The notes: a model not told the origin generated them from the sequence alone. A DNA stretch of 9,615 nt from Gammaproteobacteria bacterium (GCA_026982145.1 JALSHQ010000371.1:1-9615); one strand, 5' to 3'. Numbered from the stretch's first letter, positions 1-6,211 are shown. A program made the numbers and translations.

Positions 1-41
1 CTGAACTGCTAGAAAGTATTGCAGCCGATAGTTCGGAATAA
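1..41 (+). CDS. 3' tail of an unidentified rightward gene (partial)
   Basis: In the frame beginning at base 3 the sequence reads ELLESIAADSSE and then a TAA stop at 39-41. The other two forward frames stop at once (TAG at 10-12, TGA at 2-4). The short acidic, hydrophilic peptide is a plausible protein C-terminus, and it is followed by hairpins and a T-rich run, as expected after a gene convergent with rluB. Only twelve residues are visible, so the family cannot be named, and a chance open frame is possible. Confidence 0.35.
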   Translation, partial: ELLESIAADSSE

Positions 42-48
42 CCAAATA

Positions 49-79
49 GGCCATCCGCCCAGTGCGTTGCGGATGAGCC
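49..79 (-). terminator. Candidate hairpin terminator after rluB (leftward cluster end)
   Basis: Bases 49-58 (GGCCATCCGC) pair with 69-79 (GCGGATGAGCC), with one bulged A at 76 and a 10-base loop, giving a GC-rich stem of about 10 bp. Read leftward, it lies 13 bases past the rluB stop and is followed by TATTTGGTTATT, a weak and interrupted U-tract. It could end the leftward operon. The imperfect U-tract keeps confidence moderate. Confidence 0.45.
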
Positions 80-103
80 GTCGCTAAACGCTTATTTTCT
101 TTT
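64..103 (+). terminator. Candidate rho-independent terminator, rightward
   Basis: GCGTTGCG at 64-71 pairs with CGCTAAACGC at 82-91, with a two-base TA bulge. It is followed immediately by TTATTTTCTTTT at 92-103, a good U-tract for rightward transcription. It would end the gene whose tail is at 1-41. The right end overlaps the rluB stop codon. This stem shares bases 69-71 with the hairpin at 49-79, so the two cannot form together in one RNA. Confidence 0.5.
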
Positions 104-955
104 AGAGGCCACTCTTTTTTTACGTACCGTTGTTGAACGCCCTGTTGGCTTTGCTCGACGACTCACACGCGGGTTGGCTCGCGAGCGTGCCGCACTGCGG
201 CCGTGCTTCTTTTCAATGGCAGGCAGATCGACCGCCCTTAATAACTTGTTAAGGCTTGTGCTATCAAGATCGATAAACTTCCCAGCAGAGAGCCCGCGCG
301 GCAGGATCACATCGCCAAAGCGCACCCGAATTAAGCGGCTCACTGTTACTCCCTGTGACTCCCATAAACGCCGTACTTCACGCTTACGCCCTTCTTTAAG
401 GATGACATGATACCAGTGGTTAGCCCCTTGCCCACCCGCATCACGAATGGTGTCGAACGCGGCCATGCCATCTTCTAACTCAACCCCTTCGCGCATCTGT
501 TTTAGCATGGGGCGGTCAACCTCTCCCAGCACCCGCACTGCATACTCTCGTTCCATGCCGCTCGATGGGTGCATCAACTTATTAGCCAGCTCTCCACTGG
601 TGGTCAGCAGTAACACGCCACTGGTATTCACATCAAGACGACCCACAGCGACCCAGCGGCCACCCCGCAATCTAGGTAGATTGTCATAAATCGTGGCGCG
701 CTTTTCAGGGTCATTACGGGTGCAGATCTCTCCCACAGGCTTGTGGTAGATAATCACTTTGAGAGGCAGTTCCTGTTTGAACTTTAGGCGCAGCTGTTTG
801 CCATCCAGCAAAACTTTGTCATCTTCGGTGATATGGTCACCCAGTGTCGCCACGTTGCCATTGACGGTAATCCGCCCCTCCTGCACCCACGCCTCAACTT
901 GACGTCGAGAACCGTGACCCGCATGTGCCAGCGCCTTTTGAATACGTTCGCTCAT
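92..955 (-). CDS. rluB: 23S rRNA pseudouridine synthase B (RluB)
   Basis: This is an RsuA/RluB/E/F-family enzyme that isomerises a uridine of 23S rRNA (the position equivalent to U2605 in E. coli) to pseudouridine. The 287-residue protein has an N-terminal S4 RNA-binding domain at about residues 2-50, starting SERIQKALAHAG. A catalytic domain follows, with the family motif GRLDVNTSG at 105-113 and catalytic Asp108. KPVGEICTRNDPEKR at 72-86 and the basic GRKREVRRLW stretch near 190-200 are also typical. From about residue 243 the tail is very basic (Arg/Lys/Ser), probably disordered and RNA-binding, as seen in other RluB proteins. The ATG lies 6 bp after the scpB stop, so it is probably co-transcribed and translationally coupled. 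It is the last gene of the leftward cluster. RluB rather than RsuA is inferred from the motif, the tail and the scpB linkage. Confidence 0.93.
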   Translation of the reverse strand: MSERIQKALAHAGHGSRRQVEAWVQEGRITVNGNVATLGDHITEDDKVLLDGKQLRLKFKQELPLKVIIYHKPVGEICTRNDPEKRATIYDNLPRLRGGRWVAVGRLDVNTSGVLLLTTSGELANKLMHPSSGMEREYAVRVLGEVDRPMLKQMREGVELEDGMAAFDTIRDAGGQGANHWYHVILKEGRKREVRRLWESQGVTVSRLIRVRFGDVILPRGLSAGKFIDLDSTSLNKLLRAVDLPAIEKKHGRSAARSRANPRVSRRAKPTGRSTTVRKKRVASKRK

Positions 956-961
956 GGTCGG

Positions 962-1843
962 TTAACCTGCCCTTGCTGCGGGTGGATCTTCACTATCCTT
1001 AGGCTCATTAACGACCGACTTGGCAGCCTCACCCTCTTCAGTATGTTCTTCAACGCTCACCTCAGCGGTCACAGTTTTATGTTGATTTTCTTCAATGCTG
1101 GGTTCGCTGACGACAGTTTCGCTTTCAGCGGCATCGGTTTTATCTGTGGCCACCTCGTCTGTAGGTGCGGTGTTGGCTCCATTTTCATTGCCAGATAGTG
1201 GCTGCGCGCCATCTTGCCCCTCATCAATCGATTCGGCATTGGCCGCTTTACCCTCATTAACAATGCCATCCATCTTTAACTCCAGCTCATTCTGAATAGA
1301 ATCAAGGCTACGAATTTCAGCCAATGGTGGCAGCTCACTGAGGCTCTTGAGATTAAAATAATCGAGAAACTGACGTGTCGTCCCGTACAACGCAGGTTTA
1401 CCCGGCACATCTCGATGCCCCACAACCCGCACCCATTCACGTTCAAGCAGGGTCTTGATGATTGATGTGCTGACCGCCACGCCGCGCACATCTTCAATCT
1501 CTGCACGCGTCACCGGCTGACGATAAACGACAAGCGCAAGGGTCTCTAGCAATGCACGTGAATAGCGCGATGGGCGCTCAACATCGAGGCGCGATAACCA
1601 CTGCGAGCAGCTCTGTTTTGCCTGATAGCGATAACCGCTCGCCACCTGCTTTAGTTCAACTCCACGCGCTTCACATTCCGCTTCCAGTTCAGCAATCACC
1701 GCATTGATCTCTTCACGACCCACCTGCTCATCCTCGGTGAAAACCCGCAATAGGTAATCCATCGAAGCAGGCGCGTTCGCGGTCATTATCGCAGCCTCGA
1801 TAATATTTTTAAGCTGAGTTTGATTCATGGGGCTCGTGAACAT
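962..1843 (-). CDS. scpB: Segregation and condensation protein B (ScpB)
   Basis: ScpB is the winged-helix kleisin-associated subunit of the Smc-ScpA-ScpB condensin, which compacts and helps segregate the chromosome. Two winged-helix domains are seen at about residues 7-90 and 95-180. The family core includes RALLETLALVVYRQPVTRAE, an EIEDVRGVAVS stretch, and the GHRDVPGKPALYGTT strand-turn near 143-157. The protein has 293 residues, well over the usual 170-220. Residues from about 190 on form an acidic, low-complexity tail rich in E, A, T, S and D. ATG at 1843 is preferred because a TAAAGG sequence lies 9 bases upstream. The Met at codon 6 (1828) has poorer spacing. The first 35 bp overlap the end of scpA in another frame, which suggests translational coupling and balanced stoichiometry. 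Confidence 0.93.
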   Translation of the reverse strand: MFTSPMNQTQLKNIIEAAIMTANAPASMDYLLRVFTEDEQVGREEINAVIAELEAECEARGVELKQVASGYRYQAKQSCSQWLSRLDVERPSRYSRALLETLALVVYRQPVTRAEIEDVRGVAVSTSIIKTLLEREWVRVVGHRDVPGKPALYGTTRQFLDYFNLKSLSELPPLAEIRSLDSIQNELELKMDGIVNEGKAANAESIDEGQDGAQPLSGNENGANTAPTDEVATDKTDAAESETVVSEPSIEENQHKTVTAEVSVEEHTEEGEAAKSVVNEPKDSEDPPAARAG

Positions 1844-2681
1844 GGTGCGGTGCCTTTACGTAAATGGGGCCAAAATTTTCAGTCTGTACTAACTCAAGCA
1901 GGGATTCTTTAACCAACTCAAGGATCGCTAATAGCGAAACGACGACTCCCATGCGCCCCTCTTTAAGGGTGAACAGGGCTGAAAATTCGGTAAATTTTTC
2001 GGTATCAATCAGGTCGAGCACTTCGGTCATGCGCTCACGCACCGAAAGTGGCTCCATCTTAATTTGGTGATGTGTGTACATGTCAGCGCGCGCCATGATC
2101 TCCTGAAAGGCGAGCAGAATATCGGACAACTCCACTTTTGCTTCCAAACGAACCACTTTGCTCTCAGGTGCTTTAACTGACACTGGAAAGATATCACGGT
2201 CAACACGCGGCATCTCTTCAATCTCTTCGGCAGATTGTTTAAAGCGTTCATACTCTTGCAGGCGACGAATCAGCTCTGCGCGTGGGTCATCTTCCTCTCC
2301 TACTTCAATCGGGCGCGGCAACAACATGCGCGATTTGATCTCTGCCAGCATGGCCGCCATCACCAAGTATTCTGCTGCAAGCTCTAGGTGAAACTCCTTC
2401 ATCAGCTCGACATAGACCATGTACTGACGTGTAATTTCAGCAATCGGAATGTTGAGAATATCAAGGTTCTGGCGTTTGATTAGATAGAGCAACAGATCAA
2501 GCGGCCCTTCAAAGGCCTCCAAAAACACTTCCAGTGCATCCGGCGGTATATAGAGATCCTGCGGCGGCTCGCTAATGCTCTTGCCCTGCACGATCGCAAA
2601 AGGCATCTCCTGCTGCGTGGGCGTCGAGACCACTGCCCCATCTTCTACCGTATCGGCCTGCTGTGAAACCTCTGAAATCAT
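1809..2681 (-). CDS. scpA: Segregation and condensation protein A (ScpA kleisin)
   Basis: ScpA is the kleisin subunit that bridges the Smc head and neck and binds ScpB. The family N-terminal helix block is clear at about residues 49-90, with FEGPLDLLLYLIKRQNLDIL and then IPIAEITRQYM. It is followed by the AAEYLVMAAMLAEIKSRMLLP block near 104-124. The C-terminal winged helix (SLLAILELVKESLLELVQ, about 249-266) would contact the Smc head. At 290 residues it is typical for gammaproteobacteria. The chosen ATG adds a 25-residue hydrophilic leader before MPFAIVQGK. Met26 is an alternative start, but its AGGAG abuts the ATG with no spacer. The chosen start has only a weak TAAGG about 15 bases upstream, so the start is uncertain. 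It begins 26 bp after trpS and overlaps scpB by 35 bp. Confidence 0.93.
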   Translation of the reverse strand: MISEVSQQADTVEDGAVVSTPTQQEMPFAIVQGKSISEPPQDLYIPPDALEVFLEAFEGPLDLLLYLIKRQNLDILNIPIAEITRQYMVYVELMKEFHLELAAEYLVMAAMLAEIKSRMLLPRPIEVGEEDDPRAELIRRLQEYERFKQSAEEIEEMPRVDRDIFPVSVKAPESKVVRLEAKVELSDILLAFQEIMARADMYTHHQIKMEPLSVRERMTEVLDLIDTEKFTEFSALFTLKEGRMGVVVSLLAILELVKESLLELVQTENFGPIYVKAPHHVHEPHESNSA

Positions 2682-2707
2682 ATTAGATAGAAGCCTTAAC
2701 TTGTTGA

Positions 2708-3928
2708 TTAGTTACTGTCTGCAAGCCCCATCACCTCTCTTACTTCTTCCAATGTATCACGTGCAACTTCACGCGCACGCTCACTACCTTCGGCAATAAT
2801 ATTGCGCACTAGGTTCGGCGTCTCTATATATTCGAGCGCTCGCTCGTGTATGGGTGCTTGCTCTGCAATTACAGCATCGATGACCGGTTGTTTGCAATCA
2901 ATACAGCCAATGCTAGCACTTCGGCACCCTTCGACCACCCACTTACGCGTTTCATCTGTGGAGTAGATCTGATGAAAGCCCCACACGGGGCAGACCTCAG
3001 GGTTACCAGGGTCAGTGCGGCGCACGCGTGCGGGGTCTGTCTGCATGGTGCGCATCTTCTTCTCAACCACTTCTGGCGCTTCACGCAAGCCGATGGTATT
3101 GCCGTAAGATTTCGACATTTTCTGCCCATCGAGCCCCGGCATCTTCGAGGTTGGAGTCAGCAGCGCCTGAGGTTCTGGCAGAATTATTCTGCCACCTCCC
3201 TCGAGATAACCAAACAGACGCTCGCGATCACCCAGTGTAATGTTCTGTTGTGCTTCGAGCAGTGCGCGGGCCTTCTCTAGCGCCTCATAGTCACCCTGCT
3301 CCTGATAATCTCTACGCAACCCTTTATAAAGCTTCGCATTTTTCTTGCCTATTTTTTTGATCGCGGCCTCTGCTCTGGCAACAAAATCCACCTCTCGGCC
3401 ATACTGGTGATTAAACCGTCGCGCTACTTCCCGCGTCAATTCTACATGCGCCACTTGGTCTTCACCCACCGGCACTTGCCCCGCTTTGTAGATCAAGATA
3501 TCAGCACTCTGCAACAGCGGGTAACCCAGAAAACCATAAGTGTCGAGTTCTTTCTCTTTCAGCTTCTCTTGCTGGTCTTTGTAGGTCGGTACACGCTCTA
3601 ACCAGCCCAGCGGGGTGATCATCGAGAGCAGCAGATGCAACTCCGCATGTTCTGGCACGCGTGACTGAATAAAAAGGCTGGCCGCGCCCGGGTTTACCCC
3701 CGCTGCGAGCCAATCGATCACCATCTCCCAGATGCTGTCTTTGATGGCCGCAGTGTTGTCATAATCAGTGGTCAGCGCATGCCAGTCTGCGACGAAGAAA
3801 AAACACTCATATTCGTGTTGTAACTTCACCCAGTTTTTCAAAACACCGTGATAGTGGCCGAGATGTAGCCGACCCGTAGGGCGCATCCCCGAGAGCACAC
3901 GATTCTTTTGAGAAGCCGTAGTAATCAA
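2708..3928 (-). CDS. trpS: Tryptophanyl-tRNA synthetase, long form with four-Cys motif
   Basis: This class Ic aminoacyl-tRNA synthetase charges tRNA(Trp) with tryptophan using ATP. The class signatures are HLGH at residues 22-25 and KMSKS at 270-274, with TrpRS hallmarks RVLSGMRPTG, VADWHALTT, LERVPTYKDQ and PVGEDQVAHVELTRE. At 406 residues it exceeds the roughly 330 of the common form. About 65 charged, helix-prone residues (about 183-247) interrupt the catalytic fold just before LPEPQALL. Cys313, Cys335, Cys342 and Cys345 give C-x21-C-x6-C-x2-C, one residue off the C-x22-C-x6-C-x2-C [4Fe-4S] motif described for Thermotoga maritima TrpRS. The start is TTG: an in-frame TGA directly precedes it and AGAGG sits 8 bases upstream. 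The later GTG and ATG would remove the conserved N-terminal strand. It lies 37 bp after the protease gene. Confidence 0.95.
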   Translation of the reverse strand: MITTASQKNRVLSGMRPTGRLHLGHYHGVLKNWVKLQHEYECFFFVADWHALTTDYDNTAAIKDSIWEMVIDWLAAGVNPGAASLFIQSRVPEHAELHLLLSMITPLGWLERVPTYKDQQEKLKEKELDTYGFLGYPLLQSADILIYKAGQVPVGEDQVAHVELTREVARRFNHQYGREVDFVARAEAAIKKIGKKNAKLYKGLRRDYQEQGDYEALEKARALLEAQQNITLGDRERLFGYLEGGGRIILPEPQALLTPTSKMPGLDGQKMSKSYGNTIGLREAPEVVEKKMRTMQTDPARVRRTDPGNPEVCPVWGFHQIYSTDETRKWVVEGCRSASIGCIDCKQPVIDAVIAEQAPIHERALEYIETPNLVRNIIAEGSERAREVARDTLEEVREVMGLADSN

Positions 3929-3936
3929 TCAGTTAT

Positions 3937-3943
3937 CCTCTTA
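3937..3943 (-). promoter_or_regulatory. Shine-Dalgarno site fixing the TTG start of trpS
   Basis: Read leftward, the sequence is TTAAGAGGATAACTGATTG. AGAGG is complementary to the 3' end of 16S rRNA and lies 8 bases before the TTG codon. An in-frame TGA directly precedes the TTG, so no earlier start exists in this frame. This supports UUG initiation. Confidence 0.7.
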
Positions 3944-3954
3944 ATTTGAACAGA

Positions 3955-3960
3955 ATTATA
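3955..3960 (-). promoter_or_regulatory. Possible internal -10 box before trpS
   Basis: A perfect TATAAT on the minus strand lies 26 bases before the TTG start of trpS, just past the protease stop. Transcription starting about 7 bases on would leave a short leader containing the trpS ribosome-binding site. No good -35 hexamer is visible at 15-19 bp spacing, and the region is AT-rich, so this may be chance. Confidence 0.3.
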
Positions 3961-3965
3961 TATTT

Positions 3966-4625
3966 TCAAAGGCCGAATAAAACGAATATCTGGCTCTGCA
4001 GGTAGTTGATGGGCGGCCATAAGATCTTGCCCAACACCCCCATCACCATCAATCCCAGCAGGATCACAAACCCCCAGCGCTCCAGCCGGTTGAACTGCCA
4101 TGAAAGCTTATCCGGCAGTAGCGAGGCGACAATTCGTCCACCATCAAGCGGTGGCATTGGCAACAGGTTTAAAACCATCAAGATGAGGTTAATCGTAATC
4201 CCTGCACCGCCCATATAGATCAGTGGCAGTGCCACCATTTCGGCGCTGCCGGCAATGGCGAACAGAAGGCCAATTTTCAACACACCGGCCCACATCAGTG
4301 CCATGAGCAGATTACTGAGCGGGCCGGCCAGCGCCACCAGCGCCATATCTCGCTTGGGGTTACGCAGATTTTCCCAGGTCACCGGCACCGGCTTGGCCCA
4401 GCCAAAGATAAAACCGCCCATCACCAGCAGCAGGCCGGGGACTAAAAGGGTACCGATGGGATCGATATGTTTTATCGGGTTAAGCGTCAACCTGCCCAAC
4501 ATCTTGGCCGTGCTATCACCCAGTTTCAGCGCAACCCAGCCATGGGCGACTTCATGCACTGTGATTGCCAATATCACCGGCATCGTCCAGACAGCGATGC
4601 GCTGAAGTAGGCTCAATTCATCCAT
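3966..4625 (-). CDS. Site-2 protease family (M50) membrane metalloprotease
   Basis: This is a polytopic inner-membrane zinc protease homologue of the S2P/M50 group, in the compact subgroup without a PDZ domain. HEVAH at residues 24-28 gives the two zinc-ligand histidines and catalytic Glu25. NLLPMPPLDGGR at 153-164 supplies the third ligand, Asp161. About five to six hydrophobic segments are seen (about 10-30, 56-76, 95-125, 131-155, 183-203), and the 219-residue length is normal for the subgroup. The substrate is not known from sequence. Unlike RseP, there is no PDZ domain to suggest a sigma-E role. No Shine-Dalgarno is visible before the ATG, and a perfect TATAAT ends 6 bases upstream, which suggests a leaderless mRNA. 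It sits between yciO and trpS in the leftward cluster. The family is secure but the physiological role is not. Confidence 0.92.
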   Translation of the reverse strand: MDELSLLQRIAVWTMPVILAITVHEVAHGWVALKLGDSTAKMLGRLTLNPIKHIDPIGTLLVPGLLLVMGGFIFGWAKPVPVTWENLRNPKRDMALVALAGPLSNLLMALMWAGVLKIGLLFAIAGSAEMVALPLIYMGGAGITINLILMVLNLLPMPPLDGGRIVASLLPDKLSWQFNRLERWGFVILLGLMVMGVLGKILWPPINYLQSQIFVLFGL

Positions 4626-4631
4626 GCGGCG

Positions 4632-4661
4632 ATTATACCCTGATTAGCAACGTGATTTTAA
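4632..4661 (-). promoter_or_regulatory. Promoter placing the start at the protease ATG (leaderless candidate)
   Basis: On the minus strand a perfect TATAAT (4632-4637) lies 18 bp downstream of TTAAAA (4656-4661; 4 of 6 matches to TTGACA). Only six bases, CGCCGC, separate the -10 box from the ATG, so transcription would begin at or next to the A of the start codon. No Shine-Dalgarno is present, which fits a leaderless transcript. Confidence 0.5.
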
Positions 4662-4672
4662 TCATTTAAAAT
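4655..4672. repeat. 7-bp perfect inverted repeat in the yciO-protease spacer
   Basis: ATTTTAA (4655-4661) and TTAAAAT (4666-4672) are perfect inverted arms around TCAT. The repeat begins 3 bases past the yciO stop and covers the likely -35 hexamer of the protease promoter. It could be an operator. Its all-A/T arms make it a poor terminator and allow chance origin. Confidence 0.45.
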
Positions 4673-4675
4673 GGA

Positions 4676-5296
4676 TTAACCTTCCACCACCGCCGGGTCA
4701 CCCATCCCGCGACGCACCACCACCGGCACCTCGCCTGTCAGGTCGATCACTGTGCTCGGCTCATATCCACCCCAACCCCCATCGATCAGCAGATCCACCT
4801 GCTTGCCCAGCTGTTCGCGCATCTCCTCCGGGTCTGCTAACGGCTCATCGGCACCGGGTAAAGTGAGGGTGACACTCATCATTGGAGCGTCCATCTCCTT
4901 TAGTAACGCCTGCACAATGGGGTGTTTTGGCACACGCAGCCCGATACTCTTTCGCTTTGGGTGCTGCAAGCGGCGCGGCACTTCCCTAGAGGCTTCCAAT
5001 ATAAAGGTGTAAGGGCTAGGGGTCAGCGACTTTAAACGCCGGAACACAGCATTATCTACCCGGGCGTAGCTCGCCAGCTCGGAGAGATCTCGGCAGATCA
5101 GGGTGAAATTATGGTTGTCGTCCAGCGCACGGATGCGGCGAATACGGTCCAGCGCCGACTTGTTGCCAATCTCACACCCCAACGCATAACAAGAATCAGT
5201 GGGATAAATGACCACGCCTCCTTTGCGGATCACCTCCACGGCCTGATGAATTAAACGCAACTGAGGGTTTTCAGCGTGAACTCTAATATGTTTCAT
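4676..5296 (-). CDS. yciO: YciO, Sua5/YrdC-family protein (TsaC paralogue)
   Basis: This 206-residue protein has a single YrdC-like domain and resembles E. coli YciO from end to end, including NPQLRLIHQAVEVIRKGG, YPTDSCYALGC at 31-41, DNHNFTLICRDLSEL, KRKSIGLRVP and PSTVIDLTGEVPVVVRRGMGD. The family relative TsaC makes threonylcarbamoyl-AMP for tRNA t6A37. YciO shares the fold but is a separate subfamily that does not simply replace TsaC. Here the TsaC-type SxN motif is replaced by SVTL at 141-144, as in YciO proteins, so TsaC annotation would be unsafe. Nucleotide or RNA binding is likely; the exact role is unresolved. The ATG is 59 bp after the PHP gene stop, and only a weak GGTAAG is seen upstream. 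The same PHP-gene/yciO pairing occurs in E. coli. Confidence 0.92.
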   Translation of the reverse strand: MKHIRVHAENPQLRLIHQAVEVIRKGGVVIYPTDSCYALGCEIGNKSALDRIRRIRALDDNHNFTLICRDLSELASYARVDNAVFRRLKSLTPSPYTFILEASREVPRRLQHPKRKSIGLRVPKHPIVQALLKEMDAPMMSVTLTLPGADEPLADPEEMREQLGKQVDLLIDGGWGGYEPSTVIDLTGEVPVVVRRGMGDPAVVEG

Positions 5297-5355
5297 AAAA
5301 ACAGCAACTTACCAAACTATCATGACAATATTAATTAAATATAAATAAGGCGAAA
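5297..5355. other. AT-rich 59-bp spacer between the PHP gene and yciO
   Basis: This gap is strikingly AT-rich (for example the ATTAATTAAATATAAATAA run at 5330-5348) within a cluster of otherwise moderate GC. I see no clear -35/-10 pair, no hairpin with a U-tract and no strong Shine-Dalgarno. It could hold a weak internal promoter for yciO and the genes beyond it. Confidence 0.3.
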
Positions 5356-6204
5356 CTACTTCCAATCATGCCAAATGGGACGACAGCCCTCTGGCAGGGC
5401 GTGCACATGACCTAATTTTGCCCAACTGCTGTGTGGCGAATGGAAGTCGGAACCCACTGACGCGAGCAAATCCAATGCTTTCGCATGCCCCGCCATCAGC
5501 TGCGCCTCCTCGAAATTGTGGCTACTGCAAGCGACCTCTAACCCCGCACCGCCGAGCGCCTTGAAGTCCAGCAAAAATTCTCGGAAGAGCGTCCGGCTCA
5601 TTTTGTAACGCGCCGGGTGCGCCACCACGGCCTGGCCACCCGCGCCGTGAATCCACGCCAGCGCATCTTCCAGCGAGGCCCACTCGCACCCAACATAACA
5701 GCGCTTGCCTTTTTGCAGGTACTTTTTAAACGCTTGCTGCACGTCCCGCACCACCCCTTGTTCTACTAGGTACATCGCAAAGTGTGAGCGGCTCACCACC
5801 CCACTCGCCAGCCCACATGCGCCGGCATAGACATCAGGCATGCCAATTTTCTCAAACTTAGCCCCAATCGCTTCGGCGCGCTGTTGCCGTAATTTGCACA
5901 GGTGTGCAAGCCCAACCTGCATCTCCACATGTTGCTCGTCTATGCCAAGCCCAACGACATGGATCAAGCGCTTGCGCCAGCTCACTGAAATTTCAATCCC
6001 TGGCACAAATTTAATGCCAACTGCAGCCGCGGCCACAGCCGCCTCGGCGTGCCCGTGGGTGCTGTCGTGGTCGGTCAGCGCCAACACATCAACCCCATTT
6101 TTAGCGGCAAGATGCACCAATTCCGTGGGCGTTAAAACACCATCAGAGGCGGTGGAGTGGCTATGTAGATCGTAACAAATTGTGGGCAAGAGCTTGTTTT
6201 CCAT
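5356..6204 (-). CDS. rnm: PHP-domain RNase AM / 3',5'-nucleotide bisphosphate phosphatase
   Basis: This is a PHP-superfamily metal-dependent phosphoesterase of the YciV (TrpH, RNase AM) type. Characterised relatives act on 3',5'-bisphosphate nucleotides such as pAp and, in E. coli, as a 5'-3' exoribonuclease that trims the 5' ends of rRNAs. Metal-ligand motifs occur in the family order: DLHSHSTASDG at residues 12-22, LTDHDST at 43-49, GIEIS at 69-73, HVVGL at 82-86, SRSHFAMYLV at 138-147, VVAHPARY at 193-200 and GSDFHSP at 251-257. At 282 residues it is of normal length. It is the first gene of the leftward cluster, with yciO 59 bp downstream and yciB divergent upstream. The ATG has no clear Shine-Dalgarno, but the MENKLL..CYDLHSHS beginning matches the family and no longer start is evident. 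Family confidence is high; which substrate matters here is inferred. Confidence 0.92.
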   Translation of the reverse strand: MENKLLPTICYDLHSHSTASDGVLTPTELVHLAAKNGVDVLALTDHDSTHGHAEAAVAAAAVGIKFVPGIEISVSWRKRLIHVVGLGIDEQHVEMQVGLAHLCKLRQQRAEAIGAKFEKIGMPDVYAGACGLASGVVSRSHFAMYLVEQGVVRDVQQAFKKYLQKGKRCYVGCEWASLEDALAWIHGAGGQAVVAHPARYKMSRTLFREFLLDFKALGGAGLEVACSSHNFEEAQLMAGHAKALDLLASVGSDFHSPHSSWAKLGHVHALPEGCRPIWHDWK

Positions 6205-6211
6205 TTTCGCG

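Noticed and set aside
962..1295. Open frames on the plus strand opposite the ScpB tail (833-1198, 1095-1295)
   Set aside because: They lie antisense to the low-complexity scpB end, have no recognisable domain and no good ribosome-binding site. The minus-strand ScpB reading is well supported.
2846..3280. 144-codon rightward open frame inside trpS
   Set aside because: It is wholly antisense to strongly conserved TrpRS sequence, and its product is a Cys/His/Arg-rich composition typical of shadow frames.
3966..4625. RseP (sigma-E pathway) site-2 protease
   Set aside because: The protein is only 219 residues, lacks PDZ domains and is not next to the usual RseP neighbours. It belongs to the compact M50 subgroup.
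4676..5296. Annotation as TsaC/Sua5 threonylcarbamoyl-AMP synthase
   Set aside because: End-to-end resemblance is to YciO, and the SxN motif is absent, so the narrower YciO name is safer.
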